Shown: positions 1 through 5,651 of the stretch, piece by piece
Position numbering within the stretch: position 1 is the stretch's first letter
Layout of the letters: each line of letters opens with the position of its first letter
Source: Bacteroidales bacterium
Lineage (GTDB): Bacteria; Bacteroidota; Bacteroidia; Bacteroidales; Bacteroidaceae
DNA length: 6,372 bases
NCBI GenBank assembly: GCA_004558865.1
Contig: SFCY01000130.1
Coordinates: 1 to 6,372 of the forward strand
Direction: 5' to 3'
Translations under genes and position numbers: made by a program
The notes under the pieces: model-generated
The model's input: only the letters and a program-made list of their open reading frames with translations
What the model was told of the DNA's origin: nothing
Databases searched by the model: none

Positions 1-133
1 TTCTGCATCTATCGGTCTCAAAACGTCAAGTCTCATCGGTCGTGTAGCCCGCTACACTCCCTCTTCAACTTACGTTTTGAATCCCGATATCTTGCACAAT
101 ACGACTCGACCTAATTTATAGAACCAGCCTTTA
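1..133 (+). repeat. Copy A of a structured dispersed repeat (left side cut by the window edge)
   Basis: This is a diverged copy of the element at 5652-5928, in the same orientation. Positions 1-48 align without gaps to 5719-5766 with 39 of 48 bases identical, and all nine differences are transitions. Positions 98-133 align to 5893-5928 with 31 of 36 identical. The middle can fold into a long hairpin: TATCGG (10-15) with CCGATA (84-89), TCAAAACGT (18-26) with ACGTTTTGA (72-80), AAGT (28-31) with ACTT (68-71), and an apical GTGTAGC (42-48) with GCTACAC (51-57). It lacks a segment of about 76 bases that copy B carries before the conserved right end. It lies downstream of the last minus-strand gene, and 134-210 between them shows no convincing signal. 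Its strand here is the reading direction of the alignment. The outer left end is outside the window. Confidence 0.8.
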
Positions 134-210
134 CCTCCCCACCCCACGCGGCGGGGCGGAGCGTCGTGGCCAACGACACCGATGGGACACGGGGGGCAAG
201 GCCTCACGGA

Positions 211-1104
211 TCATGCCCTACGCTGGGCGACGAGAATCATCACCGCGGCGAGGATGGCCACGAAGCCAAGGCCTACAGCCCACGTGAAAGGCTCTCCCAT
301 GACGAGGATTCCCACGCTCATGGCCGTCAGAGGCTCAAACGCTCCCAAGACGCTCACCGTGGTGGCGTCGATGAGGTTGAGCGCACGCACCAGCGTCACG
401 TTGCTGACCATCGTGGGGAAGAGGCCCAAGAGCATCAGGCAGACCAGGCTGTGCCAGTCGGCGAGGGGAGCCACGCCGCCATAGGAGAACGAGCTGTAGA
501 GCAGCAGCATGAGCATGGATAGGAAGAACACGTAGAAGTTGACCTTCACCGAGTTCATCGTGTGGATGCGCATCCGCGGGAAGGCGACCATATAGACGGC
601 GTAGGCAAAGCCCGAGAACACGGCCAGCAGCACCCCCGCGAGCCGGCTCTCGCCCTTGGCCCCAAACCCGCTCAGGAAGTAGACTCCCGCCACGGCCAAG
701 GCAAGGGCGGCATACGTGGGCCAGGTCATGCGCTGGTGGAACAGCAGCGACTCAAGCAGCGTGGTGAAGACAGGATAGGAGAAGAGCAGTGTCGTGGCCA
801 CGCCCGAGGGCATGTAGCTGTAGCTGGAGAACAGGGCCACGCCGCTCAGCGTGTAGAGCAGCGAGAGGAACGAGAGCCTCAAGGCGTCGCCCCACCGCAG
901 CCGCAGGCTCACCCGTCGCGCCACAAGGAAGATGAGCATGAAGAGTGTGCCGAAGGCAAACCGATAGATGAGCACCGACGGCAGAGGCATGCCCGTCTTC
1001 AGCACAGGAATGGAGAAGAGGGGGATGAGTCCGAAGAAGCCCGCCGAGAGCATGGCGTTGACGCAGCCGCGCAAGCGGGAAGAAATGTTGTGTGATGGCT
1101 TCAT
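211..1104 (-). CDS. EamA/DMT-family membrane transporter
   Basis: The 297-residue product is a probable inner-membrane exporter or permease of the drug/metabolite transporter superfamily. It has the family's usual size and shape: about ten hydrophobic segments arranged as two EamA halves, roughly residues 15-144 and 155-292. Each half has the small-residue-rich helices typical of the family, and the second half carries the FEPLTA stretch (257-262), where family members usually have a conserved Glu-Pro before the ninth helix. The frame is open upstream to 1158, but the ATG at 1104 (MKPSHN) is preferred because longer versions would begin with a hydrophilic stretch overlapping the end of the upstream gene. 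That gene stops 19 bases before this start, so the two are probably cotranscribed. The substrate cannot be read from the sequence; family members move amino acids, nucleotides, sugars or drugs. It is the last gene of its unit and no clear intrinsic terminator follows. Confidence 0.88.
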   Translation of the reverse strand: MKPSHNISSRLRGCVNAMLSAGFFGLIPLFSIPVLKTGMPLPSVLIYRFAFGTLFMLIFLVARRVSLRLRWGDALRLSFLSLLYTLSGVALFSSYSYMPSGVATTLLFSYPVFTTLLESLLFHQRMTWPTYAALALAVAGVYFLSGFGAKGESRLAGVLLAVFSGFAYAVYMVAFPRMRIHTMNSVKVNFYVFFLSMLMLLLYSSFSYGGVAPLADWHSLVCLMLLGLFPTMVSNVTLVRALNLIDATTVSVLGAFEPLTAMSVGILVMGEPFTWAVGLGFVAILAAVMILVAQRRA

Positions 1105-1123
1105 GATGGTTTTACGGTCTTTC

Positions 1124-1699
1124 TCAATAGAGCAGCACCAGCCCCGCAAAGGCGGCATAGCAAATCATGCGGATGGGATTGACCTTCACCCACATCGTTC
1201 CCACAAAGGTGGCGGCGAAGAGCAGCACGCTGATCCAGAACTGCCAGGGATTGACCGAGGGGGAGGAGAAGTTCTCCTCGTTGAGCAGCAGCAGCGTGGC
1301 GGCGGCCAACAGTCCCACCACGGCGGGGCGCAGACCGGCAAACACACTGCGCACGGGGGCGGTGTCCATATAGCGCATGAACATCTTGCTGATGAGGACC
1401 ATGAGGATGAACGACGGCAGCACCAGCGCGAACGTGGCGCACGCCGACCCCACGACGGTCATCGCGCCGGAGTAGCCGGCATTGTGCACAGCCACATAGC
1501 CGCAATACGTTGCGCTGTTGATGCCGATTGGGCCGGGCGTCATCTGCGAGATGGCCACGATGTTGGTAAACTCGGCCGAGCTCAGCCAGTGGTGGTGCAA
1601 CACGGTCTCGGTCTGTATGAGCGACAGCATGCCATAGCCGCCGCCGAAGCCGAAGAGGCCGATGACGAAGAAGGTGTAGAAGAGTTGCAGGAATATCAT
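1124..1699 (-). CDS. Chromate transporter family protein, short form, second of a pair
   Basis: The 191-residue product belongs to the CHR (Chromate_transp) family in its single-domain short form. Near the N-terminus it has FGFGGGYGMLSLIQTE (16-31), followed by SQMTPGPIGINSA (51-63) with the family's Pro-Gly-Pro, and later FAGLRPAVVGLL (120-131). Several hydrophobic helices follow the pattern of one CHR domain. In characterised short-form systems two such proteins work together in the membrane, equivalent to the two halves of a long ChrA, and export chromate; the true substrate here is inferred. The start at 1699 is chosen because the protein begins MIFLQLFYTFFVIG, the normal family start, and because its ATG overlaps the upstream TGA as ATGA. 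That overlap implies translational coupling and roughly equal output of the two partners. The frame stays open upstream of 1699, but that part is an off-frame reading of the neighbouring gene. Confidence 0.9.
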   Translation of the reverse strand: MIFLQLFYTFFVIGLFGFGGGYGMLSLIQTETVLHHHWLSSAEFTNIVAISQMTPGPIGINSATYCGYVAVHNAGYSGAMTVVGSACATFALVLPSFILMVLISKMFMRYMDTAPVRSVFAGLRPAVVGLLAAATLLLLNEENFSSPSVNPWQFWISVLLFAATFVGTMWVKVNPIRMICYAAFAGLVLLY

Positions 1700-2235
1700 G
1701 CTTCGGGATTGTTCAGAAATTGACCGTAAACGTATCCGCCAATGCCGGCACAGAGGATGATCCATACGGGATTGACGTGGAGGGCATAGATGAGCAGCGC
1801 GGAGACCACGGGAATCCACGCGTTGGACCAAGAGACATGGGCGCTCTTGGCCAGATTGAACGTGGGCACGGCGATGAGCGCCACCACGGCGGGGCGGATG
1901 CCGCGGAACATGGCGGCCACCCACCCGACGTTCATAAACTGATGGAAGAACATGGCGATGAGGAGGATGATGAGGAACGAGGGCAGGGCCGTGCCCAGGC
2001 TCGTGCAAACCGCTCCCTTATTGCCCCGAATCTTATAGCCCACAAACGTGGAGATGTTGATGGCGAACACGCCCGGGCAACTCTGCGCGATGGCGATGAG
2101 GTCGAGAAACTCGTCCTTCTCTATCCATTTGTTCTTCTCCACCACCTCGCTCTCGATGATGGGTATCATGGCGTAGCCGCCACCCAAGGTGAAGGCGCCA
2201 ATCTTGAAGAATGTTGTAAACAGCTTCTTGTACAT
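1696..2235 (-). CDS. Chromate transporter family protein, short form, first of a pair
   Basis: The 179-residue product is the other CHR-family half. It starts MYKKLFTTFFKIGAFTLGGG and continues with a conserved Glu/Trp region (ESEVVEKNKW, 28-37). Next come QSCPGVFAINIS (51-62), where the usual Pro-Gly-Pro reads Pro-Gly-Val, and FRGIRPAVVALIA (110-122), which matches the equivalent segment of its partner. The two proteins are clearly paralogous halves. The Pro-Gly-Val variant here and Pro-Gly-Pro in the partner suggest the halves are specialised rather than interchangeable. The ATG at 2235 is the natural start and is preceded by an AT-rich run (ATATATAT) instead of a Shine-Dalgarno sequence, as is usual in Bacteroidetes. 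A 123-base gap with a promoter-like motif and a GC-rich hairpin separates it from the upstream gene, so this pair plus the downstream EamA gene probably form their own unit. Chromate is the family substrate; other oxyanions are possible. Confidence 0.9.
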   Translation of the reverse strand: MYKKLFTTFFKIGAFTLGGGYAMIPIIESEVVEKNKWIEKDEFLDLIAIAQSCPGVFAINISTFVGYKIRGNKGAVCTSLGTALPSFLIILLIAMFFHQFMNVGWVAAMFRGIRPAVVALIAVPTFNLAKSAHVSWSNAWIPVVSALLIYALHVNPVWIILCAGIGGYVYGQFLNNPEA

Positions 2236-2246
2236 TATATATATAT

Positions 2247-2269
2247 GGGCGGAGACAGGCCGTCCGCCC
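2247..2269 (-). promoter_or_regulatory. GC-rich leader hairpin or operator before the chromate-transporter pair
   Basis: GGGCGGA (2247-2253) and TCCGCCC (2263-2269) form a perfect 7-bp inverted repeat around a 9-base centre. It ends 11 bases before the ATG at 2235 and lies downstream of the predicted -7 element, so it would be in the 5' leader of the mRNA. On the minus strand it is followed by ATATATATA rather than a T-run, so it is not a standard intrinsic terminator. It could be a translation-modulating stem or a repressor site. That function is inference; the symmetry is directly visible. Confidence 0.45.
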
Positions 2270-2293
2270 CTTGGTTGTCATTCCCTGCGGGTG

Positions 2294-2331
2294 CAAAGGT
2301 AACACTTTTCGGATGAAGTAGGGCAACAAAA
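2294..2331 (-). promoter_or_regulatory. Predicted Bacteroidetes-type promoter for the chromate-transporter/EamA unit
   Basis: Read on the minus strand, 2294-2301 is TACCTTTG, an exact match to the Bacteroidetes -7 consensus TAnnTTTG. Upstream, at 2324-2331, is a T-rich TTTTGTTG block that can supply the -33 TTG/TTTG, with a 22- or 25-base spacer depending on which half is used, slightly longer than usual. It would place the transcript start near 2287, about 50 bases before the start codon at 2235. The strong -7 and the position in the only sizeable gap of this half of the cluster support it. Confidence 0.5.
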
Positions 2332-2358
2332 CGCCAAATTGTGCCAGCCGTGGGCCGC

Positions 2359-3165
2359 TCACTCCTCAATCTCTGAGAACGACTTGGCGATATTGCTCAC
2401 GAAACTGCTCATGGTCTCGAAGGGAGCATAGTCGAAATACCTCATGCTGCGCTTGAGGTTGCGGCGGAGCAGGCCACTGTTGTTGGTGATGAATCCCGTG
2501 CGGTTTTGCTGCAGGTGCCACTGGGCGGCATCGTCCTGCTCGTTGTGGGAGAGCGAGCGGAACACGATGGCATGGGCGCTCTTCTCCACCTTGTGGACAA
2601 AGGGCACCTCGTCCTGCTCAAATCCGAACACATCGATGAGGATGGAGCCTTCGAGCTGGGCCATGCGCTGGATATGGAGCGAAGCCAGCCACGTGTCGAG
2701 CTTCACGAAGTCCACCTTGTCGCCCTTGGTGCGCAGGTAGCCGCCCAAGTCGAGGATGAGCTTGAGCGACACGCCGGCGTTGATCATGCAGTAGACGTTG
2801 GCCACGATGAGGTTGAGCAGCTCCAGCGTCTCCACCGAGCAGTCGATGGCATGGCGCTCGTCGTGGCGGATGCGCTCCAGCCGGCGCTTGAACAGCGGGT
2901 TGGCCATGCGCGAAGTGGGCTGGCGGCCCGCCGGCATGGCCACGACCTCCTTCTCGGCCTCGGCCACCAGGCGGTCGGGGATGTTGCACGTGGCCTCATG
3001 CTGGGAGTTGCGGATGCCCTTGAGCGTGATGTCGCTCACGCCCTGTATCCTCGCTATCTGCATCAGCCGGTTCCACTTGAAGGCCGACATTGGCTCTATC
3101 TTCTCAAACATTCCCAAGGAACCGGAGAGAAGCAGCCGGAAGAAGTTGCGCTGAATGATGTCCAT
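2359..3165 (-). CDS. Uncharacterised conserved protein, possibly related to the NTP_transf_5 nucleotidyltransferase-like family
   Basis: The 268-residue soluble protein has no signal peptide and no clear membrane segment. The N-terminal part (about 1-50) has short helical hydrophobic patches and a Trp-x-x-Leu-x-x-Ile-Ala pattern (31-39) followed by QGVSDITLKGI (41-51). This resembles the start of Bacteroidetes proteins assigned to the uncharacterised nucleotidyltransferase family PF14907. The middle (about 112-160) holds LLNLIVANVYCMINAGVSLK and GGYLRTKGDKVDFVKL, reminiscent of that family's C-terminal helical part. I see no Asp-x-Asp catalytic pair of the expected kind, so if related it may be an inactive or divergent form. 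A basic stretch (LLRRNLKRSMRYF, 232-244) and an acidic end (FSEIEE) close the protein. It starts 58 bases after the antiporter gene, is likely cotranscribed with it, and is the only non-membrane, non-regulatory product of the block. The family link is from memory of patterns and is tentative; that it is a real gene is much more certain. Confidence 0.8.
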   Translation of the reverse strand: MDIIQRNFFRLLLSGSLGMFEKIEPMSAFKWNRLMQIARIQGVSDITLKGIRNSQHEATCNIPDRLVAEAEKEVVAMPAGRQPTSRMANPLFKRRLERIRHDERHAIDCSVETLELLNLIVANVYCMINAGVSLKLILDLGGYLRTKGDKVDFVKLDTWLASLHIQRMAQLEGSILIDVFGFEQDEVPFVHKVEKSAHAIVFRSLSHNEQDDAAQWHLQQNRTGFITNNSGLLRRNLKRSMRYFDYAPFETMSSFVSNIAKSFSEIEE

Positions 3166-3223
3166 CGTGATAATTGGGGGTTTTGTAGGGGAGGGTGTAG
3201 GAGTTGCAGGGAGGGGAGGGAGG
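3166..3223 (-). other. C-rich, G-poor intergenic tract (rut-like)
   Basis: On the transcribed minus strand this 58-base gap between the antiporter stop and the next start has about 32 C and only 2 G, with repeated CCTCCC blocks. Unstructured C-rich, G-poor RNA just after a stop codon is the type of sequence that Rho binds, so this may limit transcription into the downstream gene. The complementary plus strand has five runs of three or four G and could form a quadruplex with one long loop. Both roles are inference from composition. Confidence 0.35.
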
Positions 3224-4525
3224 TCAGGAATATCTCCTTGGAAGCCTGAGCAGGATGGCGAGCAGGGAGCTGGCGCCGATGGCCATGGGATAGTAGAGAT
3301 AGGGCAGTATCTGCATGGGGCTCACCCCCGCCAGCCCGGCGGCCAAGAGCATCTGCACACCGTAGGGAATCAGTCCCTGCACGGTGCAGGAGAATGTGTC
3401 GAGGATGCTGGCAGCCTTGCGGCTGTCCACCCCGAAGCGGTCGCCTATCTTCTTGGCGATGTTGCCCACGGTGAGGATGGCCACGGTGTTGTTGGCCGTG
3501 CAGAGGTTGACGAGCGACACCAGCGCTGCTATCGACAGCTCTGCCCCACGGCGCGTGGAGACGCGGCGCGTGAGGAGCGCGATGAGATAGTCTACGCCAC
3601 CGTTCTTGCGCACGATCTCAAGCATGCCGCCCGCCATCATTGCGATGATGATGAGCTCGCCCATGCCCAAGATGCCGCCGCCCATGGCCCCCAACCAGCC
3701 ATAGAACCCGTAGCTGCCGTCGGCGATGCCGATGATGCCGCAGAGCGCGAGGCCAATGGTGAGCACGGCCATGACATTGATGCCGCACACGGCGATGACG
3801 AGCACGGCCATATAGGGTATCACCTTGACCAGCTCTATCGGCGCGCTCCCGGTGGGGGCCTCCATGCCCGCGCCCATGAAGGCGTAGAGGACGAGGATGA
3901 GCAGCGCGGCGGGCGCGACGATCGTCACGTTGACGCGGAACTTGTCGCTCATCTTGCACTGCTGGGTCTGGGTGGCCACCACGGTGGTGTCGCTGATGAA
4001 CGAGAGGTTGTCGCCGAAGTAGGCCCCACCCACAATGGCGGCGGTGAGCAGCGACACGTCGCTGCCCGTCTGCCGGGCCAGTCCGGCCGCTATCGGCACC
4101 AAGGCCACCACGGTGCCCACGCTCGTGCCGATGGCGAGCGAGATGAAGCAGGCCGCCACAAAGAGGCCGGGCAGGATCATGCTGGCCGGCAGGAGCGAGA
4201 GCGTGAGGTCCACGGTGGCGTCGATGCTCCCCATCTGCTTGGCCGAGGCGGCGAAGGCCCCTGCCAGCACATAGATCCAGAGCATGAGCATGAGATTGCT
4301 CGCCCCCGCCCCACGGCTGTAGGCCTCGATGCGCTGGTTGAGCGAGAAGCCGCGCGAGGTGATGATGGCATACACACTGGCGAAGAGGAAAGCCACGGTG
4401 AGCGACAGGTTGGTGTCGCTGCTCTTGTCGCCAGTCTGTCCCACGGAGTGGACGGTGAACACGATGATGAGAGCCATCAGCACCACCATCGGCGATATGG
4501 CCAATATTCCTTGTTTCCTACTCAT
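3224..4525 (-). CDS. Na+/H+ antiporter, NhaC family
   Basis: The 433-residue product is a polytopic inner-membrane protein with about eleven hydrophobic segments. It should exchange Na+ for H+ to control internal pH and sodium. Family marks include AIGTSVGTVVALVPIAAG (131-148), GGAYFGDNLSFISDTTVVA (166-184) with the conserved Gly-Asp-Asn and Ser-Asp-Thr residues of the transport core, CTANNTVAI (342-350), and DTFSCTVQGLIPYG (376-389). Two of these form the broken-helix repeats of the ion transporter fold. The length is slightly under many NhaC proteins but complete at both ends. Its ATG at 4525 is preceded by AAAGGA with a 7-base spacer, and no start codon lies between it and an in-frame stop upstream. 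It follows the LacI-family gene by 51 bases with no promoter motif between, so the regulator probably shares its transcript. Some family members exchange other solute pairs (for example malate/lactate), so sodium is likely but not proven. Confidence 0.88.
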   Translation of the reverse strand: MSRKQGILAISPMVVLMALIIVFTVHSVGQTGDKSSDTNLSLTVAFLFASVYAIITSRGFSLNQRIEAYSRGAGASNLMLMLWIYVLAGAFAASAKQMGSIDATVDLTLSLLPASMILPGLFVAACFISLAIGTSVGTVVALVPIAAGLARQTGSDVSLLTAAIVGGAYFGDNLSFISDTTVVATQTQQCKMSDKFRVNVTIVAPAALLILVLYAFMGAGMEAPTGSAPIELVKVIPYMAVLVIAVCGINVMAVLTIGLALCGIIGIADGSYGFYGWLGAMGGGILGMGELIIIAMMAGGMLEIVRKNGGVDYLIALLTRRVSTRRGAELSIAALVSLVNLCTANNTVAILTVGNIAKKIGDRFGVDSRKAASILDTFSCTVQGLIPYGVQMLLAAGLAGVSPMQILPYLYYPMAIGASSLLAILLRLPRRYS

Positions 4526-4576
4526 AGGCTTATCCTTTGTTTTGCCTCACCTCCTGGGGGGGGAGGCCGAAGGGCA
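4526..4576 (-). promoter_or_regulatory. Intergenic segment with strong but displaced Shine-Dalgarno match and a C8/G8 run
   Basis: On the minus strand 4555-4545 reads AGGAGGTGAGG, whose first nine bases match the full Shine-Dalgarno consensus, but it ends about 20 bases before the antiporter ATG and no nearer in-frame start exists. A weaker AAAGGA (4538-4533) is correctly spaced. The strong site can pair with CCTCC across a C-run (plus-strand CCTCC 4550-4554, GGAGG 4562-4566, G8 at 4556-4563). Ribosomes ending the LacI-family gene at 4577 would pass straight onto this segment, so it may assist re-initiation. The role is inference. Confidence 0.35.
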
Positions 4577-5641
4577 TCAGTAGCTCTTCCTCCTGTAGAA
4601 GTCGATGTTCTCCGGGGTGAGGAGCTCGATGGGCATGTAGTTGACGGGCGTGACCTCCTTCTTTAGCACAATGGCGCGGAAGAGGGCGTCCACACACTGA
4701 TAGCCCTGCATGAAGGCGTGCTGGCAGACGAGGAACGACACGCTGCCCTCGCGCATGCACTTGTTGTTCTGCGGGGTGAAGTCGTAGCCCATGATCTGCA
4801 CCTCGCGGCGGTTGGTGCGCAGCAGGAACTTGCCCACGATGGCGGCGTGGGCGCCCAAGGTGATACAGTGGTGCACATTGGGATGGCTGGTGAAGAACTC
4901 CTCCAACTGGCTGTCGAACTGCTCCATGGAGTCGTGGATGTCGAGGCACACCTCCAAGATGCTGACGGCGGGGAAATGGTCGCCCATATAGTGGCGGAAT
5001 CCCACCTCGCGGTTGGCCTGCTGCTTGCTGATGCTCTTGCCGCGGTTGAGGTGCTTCATGAGCATCACCTCCTTCTCCCCTCCGGCCAAGAGCATGAACA
5101 TGCGCGCGGCGAAGTAGCCGCTCTGGAAGGAGTCCTGCCCGAAGAAGGCCAGCGGGCGGAGGTCGGGCATATAGCTGTCGAGCATCACGAAGGGGATGGA
5201 CGCCTGATGGAGGCGGTCGGTGAGCTGGCGGGTGGCCTCAAGCGTGGTGGGCACGAGGATGAGGCCGTCGGGGTTCTTGGCGAGGCACTGCTCACCGGTC
5301 TCCACCAACGAAGTGGGCTCGCTGCGGTCGTAATAGGCGATGGCCACTTCTATGCGGAAGTCGCTCCTGATGCGCTCGCACTCCTTGACGCCGAGCTCCA
5401 CCTCGTCCCAATAAGCCTCCTTCTCGTGCTTGGGAATGAGGAGATAAAAGAGATAATTCTTGTTGTAGGCCAAAGCCGAGGCATACATATTGGGCTGATA
5501 GTCCATCTCCTTGAGCGCCTCCTGCACCTTCACCACCGCCTTCTTGCTCACGTTGGAGCGGTTGTGGAGCACGCGATCCACAGTGCCCACGCTCACACCG
5601 GCGCGCAGGGCTATATCCTTTATCCTGATTCTATTAGACAT
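4577..5641 (-). CDS. LacI-family transcriptional regulator with periplasmic-binding-like sensor domain
   Basis: The 354-residue product is a DNA-binding repressor or activator of the LacI/GalR family. Residues 1-50 form the family headpiece: IRIKDIALRAGVSVGTVDRV (5-24) is the helix-turn-helix, with the usual Ala-Gly-Val-Ser turn, followed by HNRSNVSKKAVVKVQEAL and the hinge-region YQPN (48-51). Residues about 62-330 are a type I periplasmic-binding-protein fold, with DGLILVPTT (125-133), PFVMLDSYMP (150-159), FGQDSFQSGYFAARM (167-181) and IMGYDFTPQN (283-292) marking the two lobes around a ligand pocket. Family members bind palindromic operators as dimers and release them on binding a small molecule, usually a sugar or nucleoside; the ligand here is unknown. 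The ATG at 5641 is the start because the headpiece begins right after it. It leads the unit with the antiporter. A palindrome lies 20 bases upstream, and the whole upstream region is occupied by the repeat at 5652-5928. Confidence 0.92.
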   Translation of the reverse strand: MSNRIRIKDIALRAGVSVGTVDRVLHNRSNVSKKAVVKVQEALKEMDYQPNMYASALAYNKNYLFYLLIPKHEKEAYWDEVELGVKECERIRSDFRIEVAIAYYDRSEPTSLVETGEQCLAKNPDGLILVPTTLEATRQLTDRLHQASIPFVMLDSYMPDLRPLAFFGQDSFQSGYFAARMFMLLAGGEKEVMLMKHLNRGKSISKQQANREVGFRHYMGDHFPAVSILEVCLDIHDSMEQFDSQLEEFFTSHPNVHHCITLGAHAAIVGKFLLRTNRREVQIMGYDFTPQNNKCMREGSVSFLVCQHAFMQGYQCVDALFRAIVLKKEVTPVNYMPIELLTPENIDFYRRKSY

Positions 5642-5651
5642 ACAAAATGAC

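Noticed and set aside
1..133. CRISPR array or phage attachment site at the repeats
   Set aside because: There are only two diverged copies far apart, with no regular spacers and no integrase or cas gene in the window.
135..161. GC-rich stem (CTCC/CCCC with GGGG/GGAG) after the EamA gene as an intrinsic terminator
   Set aside because: The stem is interrupted by unpaired bases and no T-run follows it in either direction.
1101..1505. Minus-strand frame of 134 codons inside the second chromate-transporter gene
   Set aside because: It is an off-frame reading, rich in Arg and His, of a well-supported gene on the same strand.
3155..4666. Plus-strand open frame of 503 codons opposite the antiporter gene
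   Set aside because: It is rich in His, Gly, Glu, Arg and Asp in a way typical of the antisense reading of GC-rich membrane-protein genes, has no recognisable domain, and is fully overlapped by well-supported minus-strand genes.
4718..5650. Plus-strand open frame of 310 codons opposite the LacI-family gene
   Set aside because: It is made mostly of Leu, His, Glu, Ala and Val in repetitive order, as expected from the complement of the coding strand; the LacI-family product on the other strand has clear domains.
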